Assembly (NCBI GenBank): GCA_026982705.1
Contig: JALSGP010000040.1
Location: 61,648 to 125,647, forward strand
Source of the DNA: Alphaproteobacteria bacterium
GTDB taxonomy: Bacteria; Pseudomonadota; Alphaproteobacteria; Geminicoccales; Geminicoccaceae
DNA length: 64,000 nucleotides
Direction: 5' to 3'
Made by a program: the position numbers and the translations under genes. A model generated the notes under the pieces. The model saw only the letters and a program-made list of their open reading frames with translations, searched no databases and was not told the origin of the DNA. Positions 18,548 to 26,640 of the stretch are shown in pieces. The number at the start of each line of letters is the position of its first letter. The first letter of the stretch is position 1.

Positions 18548-18905
18548 CTGTCCTCACCTCGCTGGCGACCCCACGGACCCCGCTCCCGCGGGGGCGAGAG
18601 TCCCCGATCGAGCACAGTTAACCATGAAATCCCACGGCTGGGAAGCCCGGCGATTCCACACGATTCCGGGATCGTGTCGCCTTCGACGAAACTGTACGAG
18701 GATTTCGAGGAGATCGATCGTCGTCTTCCGTCCACGCCGGAAGTCGGCGACGGGGACGGACTCTCCCCGAGACCCGGACGGTCCGGGGATCCGCGCTTCC
18801 CTCCCTCTTCCCGCGTGACGGATCGACCGAGGCGCTCTCGCCCGCTCGCGACGGTCCCGAGGTGGACGCACGGGGCGTCCCGTTCCCACGACGTTCCAAG
18901 CCGCT
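18548..18905 (-). other. Long untranslated leader of prkA, no convincing gene
   Basis: About 350 nt between the prkA start and its likely promoter. Several short frames cross it on both strands, but all are Arg/Pro/Ser-rich and none has a good ribosome-binding site or a recognisable product. Palindromic bits such as GATTCC and TCGATCG recur without forming one clear structure by eye. Nothing in it matches a riboswitch class that I recognise. A regulatory 5' leader is the simplest reading. Confidence 0.45.
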
Positions 18906-18933
18906 ATCATACGGAATTCGCAAGGGGGGTCAA
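18906..18933 (-). promoter_or_regulatory. Strong sigma-70-type promoter for prkA-yeaH-spoVR
   Basis: Read on the minus strand: TTGACC (18928-18933), a 16-nt spacer, TATGAT (18906-18911). Five of six bases match consensus in each box, which is striking in such GC-rich DNA. Transcription would start near 18898, roughly 350 nt ahead of prkA. Confidence 0.7.
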
Positions 18934-18988
18934 CGGCACATCCCGAGACCCTCCGGTACCGCCCGGGCTGTGGCCCGGCCGCGACGTC

Positions 18989-19017
18989 CTGACGCCCGCG
19001 CGGGGCGCGGCTATATG
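18989..19017 (+). promoter_or_regulatory. Promoter for the pglC-like/aminotransferase pair
   Basis: CTGACG (18989-18994), a 17-nt spacer, then TATATG (19012-19017). The predicted start point is about 25 nt before the GTG at 19047, and GGAGG lies between them. It is arranged back to back with the prkA promoter about 60 nt away. Confidence 0.5.
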
Positions 19018-19046
19018 GGATCGGCAGAGACCGGAGGCGCGGATCG

Positions 19047-19724
19047 GTGCAGGGACGGCGAGGTCTCTATTTCCGGACCAAACGGCTGTTCGACGCCGCC
19101 ACCGCCGCCCTCGGCCTGGTGGTGACGGCGCCGCTCATGGCGCTGGTCGCCCTCGCGGTCCTCGTGGTCCTGGGTCGTCCCGTACTGTTCGTGCAGACCC
19201 GCGCCGGCCGCCACGGCCGCCCCTTCCGCCTCTACAAGTTCCGCACCATGACCGACGCCGTGGACGCGGAGGGCCGACCGCTGCCGGACGATCGCCGCCT
19301 CACCCGCCTCGGTGCCTTCCTGCGCTGGACCTCCCTCGACGAACTCCCCCAGCTCTGGAACATCCTGGTGGGGGACATGTCCTTCGTCGGCCCGCGGCCG
19401 CTGCCCGTGAGCTATCTGCCCCTCTACACCCCCGAGCAGGCGCGCCGTCACGCGGTCCGCCCCAGCCTCACCGGCTGGGCCCAGATCCACGGCCGCAACC
19501 GGCTGTCCTGGGAGGAGCGCTTCCGCCTCGACGTCTGGTACGTGGATCATGCCTGCTGGCGACTGGATCTCCGGATCCTCGCCCGCACCCTCGGCCTGGT
19601 GCTGCGCGGCGAGGGGGTGAGTCCCGAGGGACGGGTCACCTCCGAACCCTTCCGCGGCTCCTCACCGGAGAGGCTGCTGGCCGCCGAGGAGCTGGACCCC
19701 CGCCTGCCGGAGCGACGCCCGTGA
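19047..19724 (+). CDS. PglC-like initiating sugar-phosphate transferase (bacterial sugar transferase)
   Basis: A 225-residue monotopic phosphoglycosyl transferase that moves a sugar-1-phosphate from a UDP-sugar to undecaprenyl phosphate at the inner membrane. It is the small, single-domain type like PglC: one N-terminal membrane segment (about 18-42), KRLFDAATAALGL at the start of that helix, YKFRTM at 63-68, the catalytic Asp98-Glu99 pair in SLDELPQLWN, and GDMSFVGPRPLP. GTG start with GGAGG about 10 nt upstream. The stop overlaps the aminotransferase by 4 nt. The pairing suggests a UDP-bacillosamine-like amino sugar; that is inference. Confidence 0.88.
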   Translation: MQGRRGLYFRTKRLFDAATAALGLVVTAPLMALVALAVLVVLGRPVLFVQTRAGRHGRPFRLYKFRTMTDAVDAEGRPLPDDRRLTRLGAFLRWTSLDELPQLWNILVGDMSFVGPRPLPVSYLPLYTPEQARRHAVRPSLTGWAQIHGRNRLSWEERFRLDVWYVDHACWRLDLRILARTLGLVLRGEGVSPEGRVTSEPFRGSSPERLLAAEELDPRLPERRP

Positions 19725-20881
19725 GCCACTGGCCCCATTTCGACGAGGACGAGATCGCGGCCGCGGTGCGGGTGCTGCGTTCGGGCCGGGTCAACGCCTG
19801 GACCGGCGAGGAGGTGGCGGCCTTCGCCCGCGAGTTCGCCGCCTTCGTCGGCACCCGCCACGCGGTGGCGCTGGCCAACGGCACCCTCGCCCTGGAGCTG
19901 GCGCTCGCCGCCCTCGGCCTCGGCCGGGGGGACCGGGTGGTGGTCACCCCGCGCAGCTTCTTCGCCTCCGTCTCGGCCATCGTGCGGGTGGGCGCGGAGC
20001 CGGTCTTCGCCGACGTGGATCCGGATTCCCAGAACATCACCGCCGCCACCGTGGAGGCGGTGCTGGACCGTCGCGCGCGCGCCGTCCTCTGCGTCCATCT
20101 CGCCGGCTGGCCCTGCGAGATGGGACCGATCCTGGAGCTCGCCCGCACGCGCGGTCTGCGGGTCGTCGAGGACTGCGCCCAGGCCCACGGCGCCGCCCTG
20201 GACGGTCGGCGGGTGGGGAGCTTCGGCGACCTCGCCGCCTGGTCCTTCTGTCAGGACAAGATCCTGACCACCGGCGGCGAGGGCGGCATGGTCACCACCG
20301 ACGACGAGGTCCTGTTCCGGCGGGTCTGGTCCCTCAAGGACCACGGCAAGGACTTCGCGGCCGCCACCGCGCGGCCCACCGCGCCCGGTTTCCGCTGGCT
20401 GCACACCGCCTTCGGGACCAACGCCCGCATGACGGAGATGCAGGCCGCCATCGGTCGCCGCCAGCTCCGCAAGCTGCCGGACCGGCTCGCCCGCCGCGCC
20501 CGCAACGCCGCCCGCTATCGCGAGGTGCTGGGGGATCTGGCGGCGGTGAGGATTCCCCGGCCGCCGCCCCACGTCACCCACGCCTGGTACAAGTTCTATC
20601 TGTTCGTGCGGCCCGAGGCGCTGGCCGGCGGCTGGAGCCGCGACCGCATCCTCGCCGAGGCGACGTCCCGCGGCGTGCCCTGCTTCAGCGGATCGTGCCC
20701 CGAGATCTACCGGGAGCGGGCCTTCGACGGCACCCCCTTCCGCCCGGCGCGACCGCTGCCGGTGGCCCGCCGGCTCGGCGAGACCAGCCTCATGCTGGAG
20801 GTCCATCCGACCCTCTCCGAGGCGGAGGTGATCCGGCGGGCGGAGATCCTGCGGGAGGTCCTCATCGCCGCGACCCGCTGA
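19721..20881 (+). CDS. DegT/DnrJ/EryC1 family sugar aminotransferase (PglE-like)
   Basis: A 386-residue PLP-dependent nucleotide-sugar aminotransferase. The PLP lysine is Lys180 in SFCQDKILTTGGEGG, and the block VVEDCAQAHGA at about residues 148-158 is typical of the fold. It starts with GTG at 19721, overlapping the PglC-like gene (GTGA), so the two are coupled. Together they could make and attach an amino sugar for a glycan or glycoprotein, but no glycosyltransferases, dehydratase or acetyltransferase are nearby. The 3' end overlaps the terminase gene of the phage cassette by 20 nt, convergently. Confidence 0.9.
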   Translation: MSHWPHFDEDEIAAAVRVLRSGRVNAWTGEEVAAFAREFAAFVGTRHAVALANGTLALELALAALGLGRGDRVVVTPRSFFASVSAIVRVGAEPVFADVDPDSQNITAATVEAVLDRRARAVLCVHLAGWPCEMGPILELARTRGLRVVEDCAQAHGAALDGRRVGSFGDLAAWSFCQDKILTTGGEGGMVTTDDEVLFRRVWSLKDHGKDFAAATARPTAPGFRWLHTAFGTNARMTEMQAAIGRRQLRKLPDRLARRARNAARYREVLGDLAAVRIPRPPPHVTHAWYKFYLFVRPEALAGGWSRDRILAEATSRGVPCFSGSCPEIYRERAFDGTPFRPARPLPVARRLGETSLMLEVHPTLSEAEVIRRAEILREVLIAATR

Positions 20882-22436
20882 GGGGGGCACGGCGCGCCCG
20901 CAGCGAGCGGGTGGCGGGCCGCCAGTCGGGCCGTGCCGCCGGCCTCGGGCCGAAGGGACGCAAGCGCATCGGCTCGGCCAGGAGACAGCCGGCCACCGCG
21001 TCGAGCCCGTCGTCGCGCCCCGCCGCATCCGGTCGCCATTCCCGCATCTCCACGGGGAAGGGCGTCGCGAGCACCCGCCGGTGGACGTGGAGCCGCCGGC
21101 TCGCCAGCAGCGGATCGAAGGCCTCGAGGATACGGCGGTCCTTGGGGACGTGGCTGTGGTGCTCGCGCACCACCGTCGGCGCCCCCACCCGCTGCAGCTC
21201 GCGGCGCAGGCCCGCCGGCAGGAAGCGGCCGAGGCCGTTCACCTCCACCCGGATCACCGGCACCGCGTGGGTGGCGCAGAACGCCGCCACCTGCCGGCAC
21301 ATGACCGAGGCCTCGTCCTCGCCGGGCATGGACGGGGTCGAGTCCAGATAACGCAGGTCGTGGAGGAAGTAGTGGCCCTCGGCATCGGTGAAGACCACCG
21401 CCACCACGCTGGCATCGCCCCGCTCCGGCCGGCCGATGGCGGGATCCCAGAAGGCGGTGGCCGAGACCATGCGGCGGCCGGCGATGGTGAGGACCAGCTC
21501 GCCGTTGGCCTCGTACATCTCCGCCTCCTCCTCGTAGACCACGAGACGCCCCGGATCGAGGCGCAGCTCCTCGAGCGGCACCGGCTCCAGCAGCATCTGG
21601 CTGCGGAAGCGGGCGGGTCCGCTCTCCCGCTCGATGCGGGCGATCTCCTCCTCGGAGAAGCGCTCGGGCCAGGCACTCCGCCCCTCCGCGTCGCGGACGG
21701 GCACCACCAGCCGCCGGTAGCCGTCGAGGAAGGGGCGTTCCTCGCCCAGCTCCGGCCGTGGCTCGGCGGCGTAGATGCTGTGGTAGTGATGGGGCGTGCC
21801 CACGTAGAGGATGGTGCCGCCCGGACACAGCACGAAGGGCAGCTCCGCCAGCCGGGCCCGCAGCTCGGCCCGCTTGGCCGGCGTGTCGCAGGTGTTGGGC
21901 ACCTCCACGTCGTCGCAGACGATCACGTCGGCGCGCGCGCCGGTGACGTTGGCGAACAGACCGCGGGCCAGGACGGAGGGATCGCGCAGGTCGCGGCTGC
22001 GCCGCACGGTGATCTGGTCCTGGGCCCAGCCGCCCGGTCCCCGCGGCCGGATGGCGGCGCAGAGGGGGTGGCGCTCGACGATGCGGCGCACGTTGCGGGT
22101 CATGCGGGTGGCGAGGCCGTGTTCGGCCGAGAAGACGAGGATGCGCAGATTCGGATCGCGCTGCAGCAGCCAGGCGCAGAACAGCCCCACCAGGGTCGAC
22201 TTGCCGGCGTTGCGGAAGACCATGAGCAGGAGCCGCCGGTGCCCCTCGCGCCAGGACTCCTCGAGCCAGTCGGCGATGCGGCGATGGAGCACCGGCGTGC
22301 GCTGGCGCTGGATCACGTTCCAGAGGAAGACGAACTGGGCGAAACCCACCTCGCGCCCGAACGGCAGCCGTCCCGGCGGGCGCGGCGGCCGGCACAGCGC
22401 CTCCAACTGACCGTAGCCCAGCGGCGCCTCGTCCAT
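20862..22436 (-). CDS. Phage terminase large subunit
   Basis: A 524-residue packaging ATPase/nuclease. The N-terminal ATPase part has a terminase-type Walker A, FRNAGKST at about residues 73-80, Walker B VIVCDDVE, and the YVGTPHHYHS coupling motif. The C-terminal nuclease part shows acidic residues in FWDPAIGRPERGD, VEVNGLGR and DDGLDAVAG, as expected for an RNase H-like fold. It would cut and pump DNA into the capsid. The ATG at 22436 lies 3 nt after the preceding gene. It is the last gene of the cassette, and no small terminase is recognised. Confidence 0.88.
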   Translation of the reverse strand: MDEAPLGYGQLEALCRPPRPPGRLPFGREVGFAQFVFLWNVIQRQRTPVLHRRIADWLEESWREGHRRLLLMVFRNAGKSTLVGLFCAWLLQRDPNLRILVFSAEHGLATRMTRNVRRIVERHPLCAAIRPRGPGGWAQDQITVRRSRDLRDPSVLARGLFANVTGARADVIVCDDVEVPNTCDTPAKRAELRARLAELPFVLCPGGTILYVGTPHHYHSIYAAEPRPELGEERPFLDGYRRLVVPVRDAEGRSAWPERFSEEEIARIERESGPARFRSQMLLEPVPLEELRLDPGRLVVYEEEAEMYEANGELVLTIAGRRMVSATAFWDPAIGRPERGDASVVAVVFTDAEGHYFLHDLRYLDSTPSMPGEDEASVMCRQVAAFCATHAVPVIRVEVNGLGRFLPAGLRRELQRVGAPTVVREHHSHVPKDRRILEAFDPLLASRRLHVHRRVLATPFPVEMREWRPDAAGRDDGLDAVAGCLLAEPMRLRPFGPRPAARPDWRPATRSLRARRAPLSGSRR

Positions 22437-22439
22437 GGT

Positions 22440-22871
22440 TCAGTCCAGCAGGCTGCGCCGGCGCACGAGCCCGCGCAGGAGCCCGTCCGCCCGTCCCAGC
22501 CAGCGCTCGCTGCGCGCCAGCAGATCGCGGCGGGCGCGGCGGCGGTAGAGGTCCTCGACGTCCCGGAGCCGCGCGGCGAAACGGGTGCGGTCGGCCTCGA
22601 TCTCGCGCGCGCTCCGCTGCTCGAGACCGCGCAGCACCGCGTCGAAGGAGCTGCCGGTGGCGACGCCGGCGGCGCCGGCCCGGGCCCGGGTGGCGGCGAG
22701 GCGTTCCAGCAGCTTCTCGCGCTCCCGACGCTCCTCCTCGGCGAGACGGGCGAGGAGTTCGCGCCGGCGCTCGCGCCGCTCGCGGGCGAGCTCGCGCCGG
22801 CGGCGCCGGTAGGCCTCGCTCTGCAACGCCAGTTCGAGGCCGAGGGTGGCGAGCGTTCCCAGTCCCGACAT
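22440..22871 (-). CDS. Small coiled-coil phage protein, unknown role
   Basis: A 143-residue, very Arg/Glu-rich protein, almost entirely helical with heptad-like charge patterns from about residue 18 to 75 (runs of RRRELARERRERRREL type). There is no match that I recognise. Its place between tail tubular protein B and terminase is where T7-like phages encode internal virion (core) protein gp14, so a short internal-core role is possible by position only. The ATG at 22871 (MSGLGTLATLG) is preferred; a start 7 codons upstream would overlap the preceding gene. Confidence 0.55.
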   Translation of the reverse strand: MSGLGTLATLGLELALQSEAYRRRRRELARERRERRRELLARLAEEERREREKLLERLAATRARAGAAGVATGSSFDAVLRGLEQRSAREIEADRTRFAARLRDVEDLYRRRARRDLLARSERWLGRADGLLRGLVRRRSLLD

Positions 22872-22875
22872 GGGC

Positions 22876-24780
22876 CTACACCTCCACTTCAAGGGTGACG
22901 GAGAGCAGGGTGAAGGGCCGCGGATCGTCCTGCACCAGCCGCCAGGCCGGCGGATCCTCGCCGCGGCGCCAGCCGAGGGCGCGCAGGCTGACGTCGCCGT
23001 CGTGGGGTGTCGCGGGCAGCGCCGCGTCCACCGGGCCGCGTCCCAGATCCACCGTCAGCCGGTGGGTGGCCAGCAGACGGAAGGTGATCCGCACCGGCCG
23101 CCACGGCCGGTCGGCGGCGATGCCGGCGCCGGCGTCCACCGGCGCGAAGGGAACCAGTTCGTGGGTGAAGCCGTATCCCACCACCAGTTCCGAGGCCGGT
23201 CGCGGCAAGACCAGCGTGGCCGCCTGGACAGTGACGGGTCCCAGCGGCTCGCCGTCGGCGAGGAGCCACACGGTGCGTCCGATCCAGCGGTCGAGCCCGG
23301 TCCAGGTGGTGGTGGGTGGATCGGCGGTGTAGACGACGGCCCCGTCCAGCCCGAGATCGTCGTCCAGCACCTCGAGGGCCGGGGTGCCCGCCCGCTCCAC
23401 CAGCAGATGGACGCGGGCGTCCAGCACCACGGCATCGCGCACCGTGCCGTCGGTGTCGTGGGAGGCCCAGGCCACCACATTGGCGTTGCGGTCGACGGTG
23501 AGGGAGGCCAGGCTGCCGTCGCCGCGGACCAGCCACAGCCGCCGGCCCACCGGATCGAAGGCCAGGGCCCGGGGATCCGCCACCAGATGGCCGGCGAGCA
23601 TGGCGAGGTCCGCCGCCTGCCAGGCCTGTTCGGTGTCGGTGTAGACGAACTCGCGCAGATCGCGGCCACCGCGGCCGACGAAGAGCACCGCCCCGTCCAC
23701 CTCCACCGGCCGCGCCCGGCGGTCCCCGGGACTGCCGATGCGGGTCTGGCGCACCACCTCCACCCGCGTGGGGGTGACGGGGTCGCCGTGGACCACCCAC
23801 TCGCCGGCCGAGGTGAAGACGAAGAGACGGCGACCGGCCACCAGATGGCGCACCACCTCGCGCTCCTCGCCGGCGAGGCGGAAGGCCACCGCCTCGTCGT
23901 CGAGACCGGTGCCCACGTCGAAGTCGAAGGGGCGCCCGCTCCGCGACAGCCAGACGAAGTCGGGCAGATCGCGGGTGCCTCCCACCACCAGCCGGTTCTG
24001 GTGGACGGCGACGGTGGCGGGCCAGCCACGGGCCGGCGAGAAGGCCTGTTCCGCCCAGTCGAGGGTGGAGACCAGCCCCGCCGGATCGTCGAAGCTCTCC
24101 GCCTCCACCTCGGTGCCGCTCACCACGTTGAAGATGCGGGCGTGGATGCCGGCGATGCGCAGCCAGGTGTCCACGTGATCGACCGTGAAGACGGGCGCGG
24201 TGGCGGTGACGGTGAAGGTCCAGCTCGCCGGCGCGCTCGTCACCTGCTGGACGTTGGAGAGGCCGAGGCGCACGTCGCTCGGGGCGATGCGCTCGAAGGG
24301 CACGAAGGGCCGCGAGAGGGGATCGGCGGGATCGGCGCGGCGGAAGGGCCAGGTCTCGAACACCCAGCCGAAGGGGGGATCGTACCGCAGCCGCCGCGGC
24401 TCCAGCTCCGGATGGACCAGCAGCAGCTCGTCGTTCCAGACGGTGAAGTCGAGGGCGGCGATGCGGGCGGCGTCGTAGCCGGCGAAGGGGATGGCGATCT
24501 CGGGCCGGCCGTCGGGACGACGCACCTCGAGCCCGCCGGCACCGAGGGCCACCAGCCGGTCGCCGGCACGGCGCGGGAAGGGCAGGATGCGGAGGATGCC
24601 CGGCAGATCGGCGAGATGGCGGGTGCCGGGGCGGCGCCGCACGCCGCCGGTGGCGGCCGGGACCAGATTGCGGATGCGGCGGGCGCCCTCGCGGCGGGCC
24701 CGGAGATCGAAGCGTCCGGCCAGCCGGGGATCCAGCTCCCCCGCCGCGAAACCGGTCTGGAAGCTCAGACGGCGGCTCAT
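22876..24780 (-). CDS. Tail tubular protein B-like (nozzle) protein
   Basis: A 634-residue protein. Its N-terminus, FQTGFAAGELDPRLAGRFDL followed by the GGVRRRPGTRHLADL block near residues 45-59, is the typical opening of the podoviral tail tubular B/nozzle family (T7 gp12-like). The rest is rich in beta-strand repeats, as expected for a beta-propeller tail nozzle. The start overlaps the end of the tail tubular A gene by 4 nt (ATGA). The next gene follows after a 4-nt gap. The family assignment comes from the N-terminal motif and from synteny. Confidence 0.8.
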   Translation of the reverse strand: MSRRLSFQTGFAAGELDPRLAGRFDLRARREGARRIRNLVPAATGGVRRRPGTRHLADLPGILRILPFPRRAGDRLVALGAGGLEVRRPDGRPEIAIPFAGYDAARIAALDFTVWNDELLLVHPELEPRRLRYDPPFGWVFETWPFRRADPADPLSRPFVPFERIAPSDVRLGLSNVQQVTSAPASWTFTVTATAPVFTVDHVDTWLRIAGIHARIFNVVSGTEVEAESFDDPAGLVSTLDWAEQAFSPARGWPATVAVHQNRLVVGGTRDLPDFVWLSRSGRPFDFDVGTGLDDEAVAFRLAGEEREVVRHLVAGRRLFVFTSAGEWVVHGDPVTPTRVEVVRQTRIGSPGDRRARPVEVDGAVLFVGRGGRDLREFVYTDTEQAWQAADLAMLAGHLVADPRALAFDPVGRRLWLVRGDGSLASLTVDRNANVVAWASHDTDGTVRDAVVLDARVHLLVERAGTPALEVLDDDLGLDGAVVYTADPPTTTWTGLDRWIGRTVWLLADGEPLGPVTVQAATLVLPRPASELVVGYGFTHELVPFAPVDAGAGIAADRPWRPVRITFRLLATHRLTVDLGRGPVDAALPATPHDGDVSLRALGWRRGEDPPAWRLVQDDPRPFTLLSVTLEVEV

Positions 24781-25346
24781 GAGCGCCTCGCGCGGATCAG
24801 GGTGAAGTCCTCCACCCGCCGTGGGGTGGCCTGCTGGCTGTCGACGAGACGGGCGAGCTTGAGCTCGGCGTCGGCGAGGCGGCGCAGGGTCCGCGCCCGG
24901 CCCTCGGCCTCGGTGAGCGGCAGGGCGAACTCGGCGGCGAGGCGGGCGACGAGGGCGTTGGCGAAGAAGGCCGGAAAGGCGCTCTCGGGCACCCGCCGCT
25001 GATAGGTGAGGAGCACCTGCGGGGCGTCGGTGACGAGGCGGTCGCCACGGATGCGGAAGACGAGGCCGCGCCCACGGCCGCCGGTGCCGGCGGAGATGCT
25101 GCGCAGCATGTCCCCCGGCAGGAAATAGGCGTAGGCGAAGTCGCCGGCGGGGGTGGCCGGATCGCGCACCAGCTCGGCCTGGGCGATGGTGAAGGACCAG
25201 GGATGGGCGGCGAGGAGGGCGTCGCGGACGGTGGGATAGAGCTGGCCCGCCACCTCGGCCTCGGCCCGGGGCTCGGAGAAGGAGGAGATCCCGGGGATGC
25301 CGAGCTTGAGGAGCGCCTTCGAGCAGAGTTCCACGTCGGTGTACAT
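24777..25346 (-). CDS. Tail tubular protein A-like (gatekeeper/adaptor) protein
   Basis: A 189-residue protein resembling T7 gp11, the ring that joins portal and nozzle. MYTDVELCSKALLKLG...ISSF at the start and YPTVRDALLAAHPWSF at about residues 37-52 are characteristic (the 'R..LL..HPW.FA..R..L' block). A late LxxAE..A region follows. The ATG at 25346 is the only sensible start. A hairpin lies between its start and the upstream 89-residue gene. The stop overlaps the tail tubular B gene. Confidence 0.82.
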   Translation of the reverse strand: MYTDVELCSKALLKLGIPGISSFSEPRAEAEVAGQLYPTVRDALLAAHPWSFTIAQAELVRDPATPAGDFAYAYFLPGDMLRSISAGTGGRGRGLVFRIRGDRLVTDAPQVLLTYQRRVPESAFPAFFANALVARLAAEFALPLTEAEGRARTLRRLADAELKLARLVDSQQATPRRVEDFTLIRARRS

Positions 25347-25397
25347 GGCTCCGTTCCGCGGATGGGGCCGGGCGTCGCGTGCGCCGCGGGCGCGGGC

Positions 25398-25424
25398 GGC
25401 CGGGGCCCGGCGCGGACCCCGGCC
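25398..25424 (-). terminator. Hairpin between capsid genes and tail genes
   Basis: GGCCGGGG (25398-25405) and CCCCGGCC (25417-25424) form an 8-bp perfect stem with an 11-nt loop. It starts 9 nt past the stop of the 89-residue gene in an 86-nt gap. T7 has its late terminator at the same place, after the capsid gene and before tail tubular A. No T-run is present, so partial termination or 3'-end protection is more likely than full termination. Confidence 0.5.
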
Positions 25425-25432
25425 GGCCCGGT

Positions 25433-25702
25433 TCAGTCGGCGTTGGTGGCGCCGAAGGGCGTCAGATTGGTGACGTCGACGGTGGTCCCGTCGTTGGCCA
25501 CCACCACCATGACGCCGTGGGAGGGGGCGCTGTCGATGCCGGCGTTGACGAAGATGAAGTCGCCCACCCTGAGCATCCGCACCGCCTCGTTGAAGTAGCC
25601 GGCGTTGTCCACCTCCGAGGGCAGATCGGGCGTGCGGTAGTGCCACAGGGTGAAACCGTTGGCGTAGGTCAGCGCGCTGAGGTTCTTGGGATCGTAGGCC
25701 AT
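25433..25702 (-). CDS. Small protein next to the capsid gene (possible head protein)
   Basis: An 89-residue protein starting MAYDPKNLSALTYANGFTLW. A protein with this kind of N-terminus follows the major capsid gene in many podoviral genomes, usually left as hypothetical. The sequence is compact, beta-rich and without signal peptide or membrane segment. ATG at 25702, 2 nt after the capsid stop. A capsid decoration or stabilising role is a guess from position; I know of no experiment on it. Confidence 0.65.
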   Translation of the reverse strand: MAYDPKNLSALTYANGFTLWHYRTPDLPSEVDNAGYFNEAVRMLRVGDFIFVNAGIDSAPSHGVMVVVANDGTTVDVTNLTPFGATNAD

Positions 25703-25704
25703 GA

Positions 25705-26523
25705 TCACACCTCCAGGCAGGGCATGCGGACGACGCCGGCGGGATCGATGAGCCCGGCACCCTGGGACATCATGTTCGAGACGAAGTAGGCGGCGCGATC
25801 GCCGTGCCAGGTGATGTCGGTGGTGATGTCCTGCCCGATGGCGTGGCCCACGGCGCTCCGATGGTACCAGAAGCACTGGCGCACGCCGCCCTCGAGGGGC
25901 AGACCCGAGTGCGGGATCCAGAGGGTCCCGAGCCAGTATTTGGCCTGGGTGCCGCGCCAGGGGAGCTGGTCGTCGCCGACGAACTCGGCGTTGGCGAACT
26001 CCGGCAGGTTGAGCAGTTCCGACCACTGCTTCCAGCCGATCACCGCATAGCGCTGGCCGTCGTCCGGCACGTCGTTGGCGCCGAGGATCTCGAAGGCCTC
26101 CAGCACCTTCTCCTTGGTGAGGCCGGTGGTGGCGTCGCCGGCCACGTTGGTGGTCTGGCCCAGCGCCTCGATGATGAGCTCGTCGGTCTTGCGACCGAGG
26201 GCGAAGGCACCGGCATTGGCCAGCACCTGGCGCTCGTCGATGTTGGTCTTGAGCTCGTCGAGCCGGTCCACCCACTCGCCGGCGTAGTAGTCGACGAGAT
26301 GGACCTCCACGGCGCTGAACTCGACGTTCATCACCGGCACCATGCCGTGGCGGGCCTTGGTGGCCGCGGAGCCGCGCCCCACCCGCTGGAAGACGGTGGA
26401 GCTGCCGCGCACGCCGTTCTTGACGCGCACGGTGGGGCGCAGCTTCGAGCCCTGGCGCTGGTAGGCCTCGTGGACCTCGCGCTCGAACTGCTTGATGAAG
26501 GCCTGTTCGATGGTGACGCTCAT
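25705..26523 (-). CDS. Major capsid protein of podoviral type
   Basis: A 272-residue protein that I identify by order (scaffold upstream, tail tubular A downstream) and by features common to small podoviral capsid proteins. It has an N-terminal helix (VTIEQAFIKQFEREVHEAYQ, residues 3-22), a flexible basic arm (about 24-60), a central helical spine with VDRLDELKTNIDERQ, and a beta-rich second half. It is shorter than T7 gp10 (about 345). ATG at 26523, 117 nt downstream of the scaffold stop; that gap holds an 8-bp inverted repeat (26573-26580 / 26603-26610). Confidence 0.75.
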   Translation of the reverse strand: MSVTIEQAFIKQFEREVHEAYQRQGSKLRPTVRVKNGVRGSSTVFQRVGRGSAATKARHGMVPVMNVEFSAVEVHLVDYYAGEWVDRLDELKTNIDERQVLANAGAFALGRKTDELIIEALGQTTNVAGDATTGLTKEKVLEAFEILGANDVPDDGQRYAVIGWKQWSELLNLPEFANAEFVGDDQLPWRGTQAKYWLGTLWIPHSGLPLEGGVRQCFWYHRSAVGHAIGQDITTDITWHGDRAAYFVSNMMSQGAGLIDPAGVVRMPCLEV

Positions 26524-26640
26524 GGTGGCTCCGATCTCCGTTGCGGGGTGAGCGGGAGGGTTCGGACCGGTTGTCCGCGGGGGGCCGATCCGGAGGGGAT
26601 GCCCGCGGACCGACGGGCGGTTGCCCGCGGGATCGCGGCG

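Noticed and set aside
18442..18923. Short minus-strand frames in the prkA leader as a possible leader peptide
   Set aside because: They are Arg/Ser/Pro-rich, lack ribosome-binding sites and overlap each other in several frames.
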